Assembly: GCF_937863155.1 (NCBI RefSeq)
Contig: NZ_CALMFB010000069.1
Location: 1-64,000, forward strand
Source: an uncultured Brevundimonas sp.
Lineage (GTDB): Bacteria; Pseudomonadota; Alphaproteobacteria; Caulobacterales; Caulobacteraceae
Direction: 5' to 3'
DNA length: 64,000 nt
Program-made: the position numbers and the translations under genes
The notes under the pieces: model-generated
Seen by the model: only the letters and a program-made list of their open reading frames with translations
Databases searched by the model: none
What the model was told of the DNA's origin: nothing
Shown: piece by piece, positions 58,956-64,000 of the stretch
Layout of the letters: each line of letters starts with the position of its first letter
How positions within the stretch are numbered: position 1 is the first letter of the stretch

Positions 58956-59072
58956 GGCGTCAGCAACGGTCAGGCGAAAGCCCCGCGCGCCCGCGATAAG
59001 ACCTGCGCGACCCGCGATCTTGTCGTTTCGGCGCATGGCCGTATCGTCGCGGGGAATGCGGGGGAGGCCGCC

Positions 59073-59888
59073 TTGACCGACGACGCCATCGAAACCGCGC
59101 CCGAAGACGACGCCTTCGCCCAGCTGCGCGAGGTGTTCGCCGGCCGCCGCGCCCTGGTGCTGGAAGACGACCCGGCCCTGTCCGAGCACGTCACCGAACG
59201 GCTGCTGACCGCCGGGTTCGAGGCCGTGGACCGGTTCGACCGGGGCGAGGATGTGCTGAACGCCGTCGCCGCCCAGACCTATGACGTGCTGATCCTGGAC
59301 CGGCTGACGGCCGGGCTGGACGGGCTGGAGACCCTGCGTCGCCTGCGCGCCGGCGGCGGGCCGTCGGCCGAGGCGCCGGCCCTGATGCTGACCGCCCTGG
59401 GCGGCGAACGGCAGAAGGTCGAGGGGCTGCTGGGCGGAGCCGACGACTATCTGGCCAAGCCGGTGGGGGACGAGGAGCTGGTGGCCCGCATCGCCGCCCA
59501 GCTGCGCCGCGCCGCGCGCCCGGCCAAGGCGGCCGGCGGCGGCGAGGTGGTCAACGGCCCGTTCCGCCTGGCGCCCGGCCCGCGCACCCTGAAGTTGGAA
59601 CGGAACGGCGAAAGCCGCCTGATCGACCTGTCGCCGCTGGAGTTCGCCATCGTGGCCGAGCTGATGACCGCGCGCGGCCAGCCGGTGACCAAGACCATGC
59701 TGTGGGACCGGTGCTGGATCGAGTGGAATTTCCTGCCCGACAATTTCGTCAACATCATCGACGCCCGCATTTCGGCCCTGCGTCGCCGCCTGAAGGAACA
59801 GGCGCCCGAACTGCCCGAGGAATGGCATCCGCTGATCGTCTCGGCCCGCAGCCAGAGCCTGGTGTTCCGCGACCTGGACGGGGCCTGA
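59073..59888 (+). CDS. OmpR-family response regulator
   Basis: This 271-residue protein has a receiver domain (ALVLEDDPALSEHV; phosphorylated Asp in VLILDRLTAGLDG; Thr in LMLTALGG; Lys in DDYLAKPVGDEEL) and a winged-helix output domain (LSPLEFAIVAELMTARGQPVTKTMLWDRCW...NIIDARISALRRRL). About 25 residues precede the receiver. The start is TTG, behind GGGGGAGG. Operon with the histidine kinase 1 base downstream. Confidence 0.9.
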   Translation: MTDDAIETAPEDDAFAQLREVFAGRRALVLEDDPALSEHVTERLLTAGFEAVDRFDRGEDVLNAVAAQTYDVLILDRLTAGLDGLETLRRLRAGGGPSAEAPALMLTALGGERQKVEGLLGGADDYLAKPVGDEELVARIAAQLRRAARPAKAAGGGEVVNGPFRLAPGPRTLKLERNGESRLIDLSPLEFAIVAELMTARGQPVTKTMLWDRCWIEWNFLPDNFVNIIDARISALRRRLKEQAPELPEEWHPLIVSARSQSLVFRDLDGA

Positions 59889-59889
59889 G

Positions 59890-61323
59890 GTGACGCCGTT
59901 CCGCGCCCTGATCGGTGCTGTGGGCGGCTGGATCGGGCGACGCACCACGACCCAGCTGTCGGCCGCCCTGGCCATATTGGCGGCGGCGGCCCTGTCGGCC
60001 TCGCTGTTCGCCACCGGCCTGGCGGCGCGGATGGACCAGCGCGAGCAGGCGGCCCTGGCGGCGCTGGACGACTATGGCGCCATGGTCTCCAAGCTGGGCG
60101 AACAGGCGACCCTGACGACCGAGGCCCTGACGCCGGGCGACGCGGCCTTCCTGTCGGCCTGGCTCAGCGCTTTCCAGAACGGCCCGACCCGCGACCAGCG
60201 CAGCCTGGAAGAGACCTGCCGCACCGGCCGGGGCGGCGCCGGCGTGCGCTTCATCCGCGCGCCGGTGGGCAAGCCGGCGGGCCTGGCGGCGCTGGAGACC
60301 GGCCGGGCCGAACGCCTGCCGCGCCTGGGCCCCGACCTTTATCTGGTGCAGCTGGACAAGGGATCGCTGTGCTCCAACCGCGCCGTCGAGGCGGTGGTGG
60401 TGCGCCGTACGGCCGGGTCGCTGAACATCATCGTCGGCCGGGTGGTGGAACCGTCGGGCGAGGCCTGGGGCTGGGCCGTTCTGGCCGTCCTGGCGACCGG
60501 GGCGGTGATCCTGGGGTCGGGACTGGCGGCCGCCCTGTTCGCCCGACGTCGCCTGACCAGCGCCCTGGCCGAGGTCAGCGAGGCGCTGGACCGCGCCGCC
60601 ACCGGCGACCTGTCGCGCCGCGCGCCCGAGGTCGGGGTGGCCCCCGAACTGACCGAGCTGACGGCCAAGGTCAACCGCACCCTGGACCGGTTGCAGGAGC
60701 TGCTGACCTGGATGCGGGATTCCTCGGACCAGCTGGCGCATGATTTCCGCACCCCCCTGGCGCGGGCCACGGCGCGGCTGGAGCAGTTGCAGGACGCGAC
60801 CGGCGCGGCCCGTCGCAAGGCCCTGGCCCAAGAGGCGGGCGAAGACCTGATGGCCCTGACCCGCGCCATGAACGACGCCCTGGCGCTGCGTGACGGCGCG
60901 GCCTGGGTGTTCGAGGACGTGCGGCTGGACCAGCTGTTGCACCAGGTCGCCGAACTGTATGAGCCGCTGATCGAGGCGCGCGGCGGGGCGATGACGGTCC
61001 AGGCGGACGGGCCGGTGACCATATTGGGGGTCCGCACCCTGATGCAGCGGGCCCTGGCCAATCTGGTCGACAATGCGGTCAAACATTCCCCCGACGGCGG
61101 GCGGGTGATCCTGCGGGCCTGGCGCGACGAGACGGGCTGCGGCGTCTCGATCACCGATCAGGGGACAGGGTTCGATCCCGCCGCCCCTTGCCGCGTCGAG
61201 GGGGTGGAAAGCCACGGCATGGGCCTGCCGTTCGTGCGGGCGGTGGTGCATCGCCACGGCGGACGGCTGACGGTTGATGACGCCGCGCCGGGAGCAGTCG
61301 TCACGGCGCATTTCCCCCGCTAG
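59890..61323 (+). CDS. Sensor histidine kinase
   Basis: The product is 477 residues: an N-terminal membrane helix (about 20-45), a periplasmic sensor region with Cys-containing loops (EETCRTGRGG, GSLCSNRAV), a second helix (AWGWAVLAVLATGAVILGSGLAAALF), HAMP, a dimerisation H-box (LAHDFRTPLARATARLEQL), N-box (NLVDNAVKHSPDGG), and the G boxes (DQGTGFD, HGMGLPFVRAVVHRHGG). It probably phosphorylates the adjacent regulator. GTG start. The two sensor Cys could respond to oxidation, by analogy only. Confidence 0.92.
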   Translation: MTPFRALIGAVGGWIGRRTTTQLSAALAILAAAALSASLFATGLAARMDQREQAALAALDDYGAMVSKLGEQATLTTEALTPGDAAFLSAWLSAFQNGPTRDQRSLEETCRTGRGGAGVRFIRAPVGKPAGLAALETGRAERLPRLGPDLYLVQLDKGSLCSNRAVEAVVVRRTAGSLNIIVGRVVEPSGEAWGWAVLAVLATGAVILGSGLAAALFARRRLTSALAEVSEALDRAATGDLSRRAPEVGVAPELTELTAKVNRTLDRLQELLTWMRDSSDQLAHDFRTPLARATARLEQLQDATGAARRKALAQEAGEDLMALTRAMNDALALRDGAAWVFEDVRLDQLLHQVAELYEPLIEARGGAMTVQADGPVTILGVRTLMQRALANLVDNAVKHSPDGGRVILRAWRDETGCGVSITDQGTGFDPAAPCRVEGVESHGMGLPFVRAVVHRHGGRLTVDDAAPGAVVTAHFPR

Positions 61324-61338
61324 GGTAGGGGTCCGAAC

Positions 61339-62700
61339 ATGAGGGTTCCCATGCGCCGCCTGCCGACCGTTTCGATCCTGAGCCTTGTCATCGCCGCCGG
61401 CCTGTCGGGCGGGGCCATGGCCCAGACCGCCTATCAGCAGGCGATCCAGCGCGCGCCGGCGACCAGCGAATTCCCCATGCCCTATGACAGCAGCCGCGGG
61501 GTGTTCAGCTTCGCCGCCGGGCTGGAGCGCAGCCTGCCGGCCGTGGTGCAGGTGACGACCCTGGGCGTGTCGCAGGGGCCGACGACGGGCGGCGGCGAAC
61601 CCTCGCCCATCTCGGGCGGATCGGGCGTCATCGTCGATGCGGCCGAAGGGATCATCGTCACCAACAACCACGTCATCAAGGGCGGCCAGAAATACACGGT
61701 CGATCTGATCGACGGCCGGCTGTTCGATGCGGTGCTGATCGGCGCCGATCCGGCCACCGACATCGCCGTGCTGAAGATCGAAGGCGAACGCCTGACCCAG
61801 GTCGAGACGATCGATTCCGACACCCTGCGCACCGGCGACCTGGCCTTTGCCGTCGGCTATCCGCTGGGGCTGGACCAGACCCTGACCATGGGCGTCATCT
61901 CGGGCCTGAACCGCTCGGGCCTGGGCGACGCGATCGAGGACTATATCCAGACAGATGCGGCCGTGAACTCGGGCAATTCGGGCGGGCCGCTGCTGGACAG
62001 CCGGGGGCGGCTGATCGGCATCAACACCTCGATCCTGTCCGGCGGCCTGGGCGGCGGCAACGACGGCATCGCCTTCGCCGTGCCGACCCGGATCATGCGC
62101 CATGTGGTCGATCAACTGCGCACCCATGGCGAGGTGCGGCGCGGCAAGGCCGGCGTCATCGTCGGCTCGCTGAACGCCAAGCGCGCCCAGGCCCTGGGTC
62201 TGCGGATCGTGCGCGGGGCGGTGGTGGACGACGTGGCCCCCGGTTCGCCGGGCGAGCGGGCGGGCCTGCGGCGCGGCGACGTCATCGTGCGCCTGGGCGA
62301 CCGGCCGGTGGCCAACGCCGGATCGGTGCAGACGGGCGTGGGCATGGCCGCGCCGGGAACCAGCCTGCGCATCGTCTATCTGCGCGACGGTCAGGAAACC
62401 TCGGCCTCTCTGGCGGTCGAGGCGGGCGAGACGCCGCGCGTCGTGGCCGGCCGCGACGTCGTGGCCGCCCTGGGCGCCCAGATCGGCGACCGCGACGGCC
62501 GCCTGATGGTTCTGTCGGTCGAGGGCGGATCGCCCGCCGCCACCGGCCGACTGAAGGCGGGGGATGTGATCGTTTCGGTCGCGGGCCGGGCCGTGGGCGA
62601 CCGCGCCGCCCTGGCCGCCGCCCTGGGCGCCACCTCGGACAGCGTGACCCTGACGGTTCGGCGCGGCGGCGAAACCCTGGACCTGACGATTTCGGGATAG
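61339..62700 (+). CDS. DegP/HtrA-type periplasmic serine protease
   Basis: This 453-residue protein has a signal peptide (VIAAGLSGGAMAQ), the trypsin-like triad (His in VTNNHVIKGG, Asp in ATDIAVLKIEG, Ser in NSGNSGGPLLDS) and two PDZ domains (about residues 260-345 and 365-450). It handles misfolded envelope proteins. It lies 15 bases after the kinase gene, so the three genes form a likely envelope-stress unit. An in-frame ATG at 61351 is an alternative start. Confidence 0.9.
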   Translation: MRVPMRRLPTVSILSLVIAAGLSGGAMAQTAYQQAIQRAPATSEFPMPYDSSRGVFSFAAGLERSLPAVVQVTTLGVSQGPTTGGGEPSPISGGSGVIVDAAEGIIVTNNHVIKGGQKYTVDLIDGRLFDAVLIGADPATDIAVLKIEGERLTQVETIDSDTLRTGDLAFAVGYPLGLDQTLTMGVISGLNRSGLGDAIEDYIQTDAAVNSGNSGGPLLDSRGRLIGINTSILSGGLGGGNDGIAFAVPTRIMRHVVDQLRTHGEVRRGKAGVIVGSLNAKRAQALGLRIVRGAVVDDVAPGSPGERAGLRRGDVIVRLGDRPVANAGSVQTGVGMAAPGTSLRIVYLRDGQETSASLAVEAGETPRVVAGRDVVAALGAQIGDRDGRLMVLSVEGGSPAATGRLKAGDVIVSVAGRAVGDRAALAAALGATSDSVTLTVRRGGETLDLTISG

Positions 62701-63002
62701 GGCCAGACAGCAAAACGCCCGCTCGGCCGGGAGGGGGAGGGTGGCGGAGCGGGCGTCTCGCTTGGAGGAAGCATCGGCCCGCCGAAGCCCTTAGATGGAA
62801 GATCCAGGGGGCTGGGGGGGCTGTTCAGGATCCGGGACCGTTCCGAACTCCGGCGAGCCGATGATTGAAACCTCGGCCCCCAAACAGGCGGGCGAAGGAC
62901 CGAAACAGGGCCTTTTCGTGTCGGTTTCGTTAAGGGCCCTTCGCGCGTGAAATCGGCGGTCGGACGGTTGCGCCGGGCCGGCGCCCGCCTAATCTCAGGG
63001 TC
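62701..63002. other. 302-base gap with a large inverted repeat
   Basis: After the protease stop, an inverted repeat (CGCCCGCTC about 62714-62722 and GAGCGGGCG 62741-62749, loop about 18) lies near AAAA on its left. In the minus direction it is followed by TTTT, so it looks like a terminator for minus-strand transcription, though no minus-strand gene lies to the right. The rest of the gap shows no open reading frame that I would call a gene. Confidence 0.45.
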
Positions 63003-63338
63003 ATGAGCTTCGACGTCTCCGGCGCGCCGCCCCTGCCCGGTCCGGTCTTTTTCGACCGGCGCGAACTGACGCAGATTCTGTCGGTCTATGGGCGACTGGT
63101 CGCGGCGGCCGAGGCGCGGGACTACGCCCTGTCCGATGGGCGCGAGGCGGCCGAGTTCGCCGTCTTTCGCCGCACCGGCGACGCCCCCGCCTGGCGCATT
63201 GAGAAACGTCCCGCGCTTCAGACTCGCCAGGGCCAGTGGGCGGTGTTCGGCGAGGGCGGCCAGATTCTGAAACGCGGCCGCGACCTGGCCCAGGTTCTGC
63301 GCGTGTTCGAAAGCCGGCGCTTCACCGTGGTGCGCTGA
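63003..63338 (+). CDS. DUF2794-family protein
   Basis: This 111-residue protein matches the DUF2794 pattern: VFFDRRELTQILSVYGRLVAAAEARDYALSDGREAAEFAVFRR and WRIEKRPALQTRQGQWAVFGEGGQILKRGRDLAQVLRVFE. The family is nearly restricted to alphaproteobacteria and has no known function. Confidence 0.9.
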   Translation: MSFDVSGAPPLPGPVFFDRRELTQILSVYGRLVAAAEARDYALSDGREAAEFAVFRRTGDAPAWRIEKRPALQTRQGQWAVFGEGGQILKRGRDLAQVLRVFESRRFTVVR

Positions 63339-63424
63339 CGCTTTTTGCGCGCCGCGCCCGCGAAAACCTCTGGCGCCCCCTCGGGCCGGTTTGCGATGAT
63401 GGCGCGACTTTCAAGGCAGGGCGG

Positions 63425-64000
63425 ATGACCGGACACGGGGCGGGCGACTACAAGGACCTGGTGGTCTTTCTGGCGGCGGCCGGAGTTCTGGTGCCGCTGT
63501 TCAACCGGTTCAAGGTCAGCCCGGTGCTGGGGTTCCTGGCGGCGGGGGTGCTGCTGGGGCCGGACGGGCTGGGGCGGTTCGCCGACACCCTGCCGTGGCT
63601 GCGTTACCTGACCATCGGCGACGAGGCCCAGATGCGCCAGCTGTCCGAGCTGGGCGTCGCCTTTCTGCTGTTCATGATCGGGCTGGAGCTGTCGTGGGAG
63701 CGGCTGCGCGCCATGCGGCGGCTGGTGTTCGGCCTGGGCCTGTTGCAGGTCGTGCTGTGCGCCGTGGTCCTGGCGGGTGTCTTCATGCTGATGGACCAGC
63801 CCCTGGCCGGGGCGGCGGTGCTGGGCATGGGGCTGGCCCTGTCGTCCACGGCCGTGGTCATGCCGGTCCTGGCCGAGCGCGGACGGCTGAAGGGCGCGGT
63901 GGGGCGATCCACCTTCGCCGTGCTGCTGGCCCAGGACCTGTCGGTCGCGCCGATCCTGATCACCGTCACCGTGCTGGCGGCCCTGGCCCAGGCGGGCGGC
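63425..64000 (+). CDS. KefB/CPA2-type cation:proton antiporter, N-terminal part
   Basis: This is the first 192 residues (cut by the right edge) of a monovalent cation:proton antiporter-2 protein. Membrane helices follow MTGHGAGDYKDLVVFLAAAGVLVPLF; LGFLAAGVLLGPDGLG and LGVAFLLFMIGLELSWERL are the typical CPA2 motifs, as are ALSSTAVVMPVLAERGRL and LLAQDLSVAPILI. The C-terminal TrkA-N domain, if present, is beyond the window. Ligand and ion unknown. Confidence 0.9.
   Translation, partial: MTGHGAGDYKDLVVFLAAAGVLVPLFNRFKVSPVLGFLAAGVLLGPDGLGRFADTLPWLRYLTIGDEAQMRQLSELGVAFLLFMIGLELSWERLRAMRRLVFGLGLLQVVLCAVVLAGVFMLMDQPLAGAAVLGMGLALSSTAVVMPVLAERGRLKGAVGRSTFAVLLAQDLSVAPILITVTVLAALAQAGG

Noticed and set aside
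62714..62749. Terminator for the plus-strand protease gene
   Set aside because: The hairpin lacks a T-run on the plus strand; its T-run is on the minus strand, so it is listed only as an inverted repeat of unclear use.

Overview
The window is high-GC, densely packed bacterial DNA. It looks like a chromosomal segment of a Caulobacterales alphaproteobacterium, most likely Brevundimonas or a close relative. The evidence is the cpaA-F/pilA pilus locus in Caulobacter order, the etfBA and ATP-synthase (atpHAGDC) arrangement, a DUF2794 gene and the general codon and GC style; the genus is inferred, not proven. I see no rRNA, tRNA, CRISPR array, prophage, transposase or plasmid function. About 70 genes can be supported.

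Layout. 1-8.2 kb: Flp/Tad (Cpa) pilus locus, with cpaF (cut by the edge) to cpaA and two tandem identical pilA genes on the minus strand, and a divergent trio (pilus N-domain protein and two TadE-like pseudopilins) on plus. 8.2-11.8 kb: a minus-strand run of membrane protein, winged-helix regulator, tyrosine phosphatase and pabB, plus a DUF2007 protein. 11.8-20.2 kb: TCA-cycle block (sucC, sucD, sucA, sucB on minus) interrupted by two small exported proteins and a palindromic repeat. 20.3-30.8 kb: housekeeping genes (MFS transporter, zapE, asd, rarD, beta-lactamase-like hydrolase, flavoprotein, Gre factor, exported M17 aminopeptidase, PilZ protein). 30.8-33.4 kb: a sulfide/persulfide detoxification locus (BigR/SqrR-like repressor, rhodanese, TauE/SafE exporter and a divergent persulfide dioxygenase-like hydrolase) around a large dyad operator. 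33.4-38.0 kb: a four-gene surface-glycan cassette (HAD phosphatase, nucleotidyltransferase-kinase fusion, second nucleotidyltransferase, GT-like/TPR protein). 38.0-43.0 kb: F1 ATP synthase. 43.3-48.2 kb: TerC, etfBA, an IPTL-CTERM protein, and map preceded by a ParD-like gene. 48.3-57.7 kb: paired amidohydrolases, arfB, ubiEB, phhB, SDR, and a MITE-like repeat. 57.8-64.0 kb: glutaryl-CoA dehydrogenase, a response regulator/histidine kinase/HtrA protease operon, DUF2794, and the start of a KefB-type antiporter.

How the parts fit: most genes are core metabolism (TCA, electron transfer from acyl-CoA dehydrogenases through ETF, ubiquinone synthesis, ATP synthesis) and cell-surface biology (pili, glycan decoration, envelope protease). 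The least explained are the glycan cassette, the tandem pilA pair whose terminators have co-varied while the coding sequence stayed identical, and a ParD-like gene translationally coupled to map with its own palindromic operator candidate. Several convergent gene pairs share palindromic stop codons.
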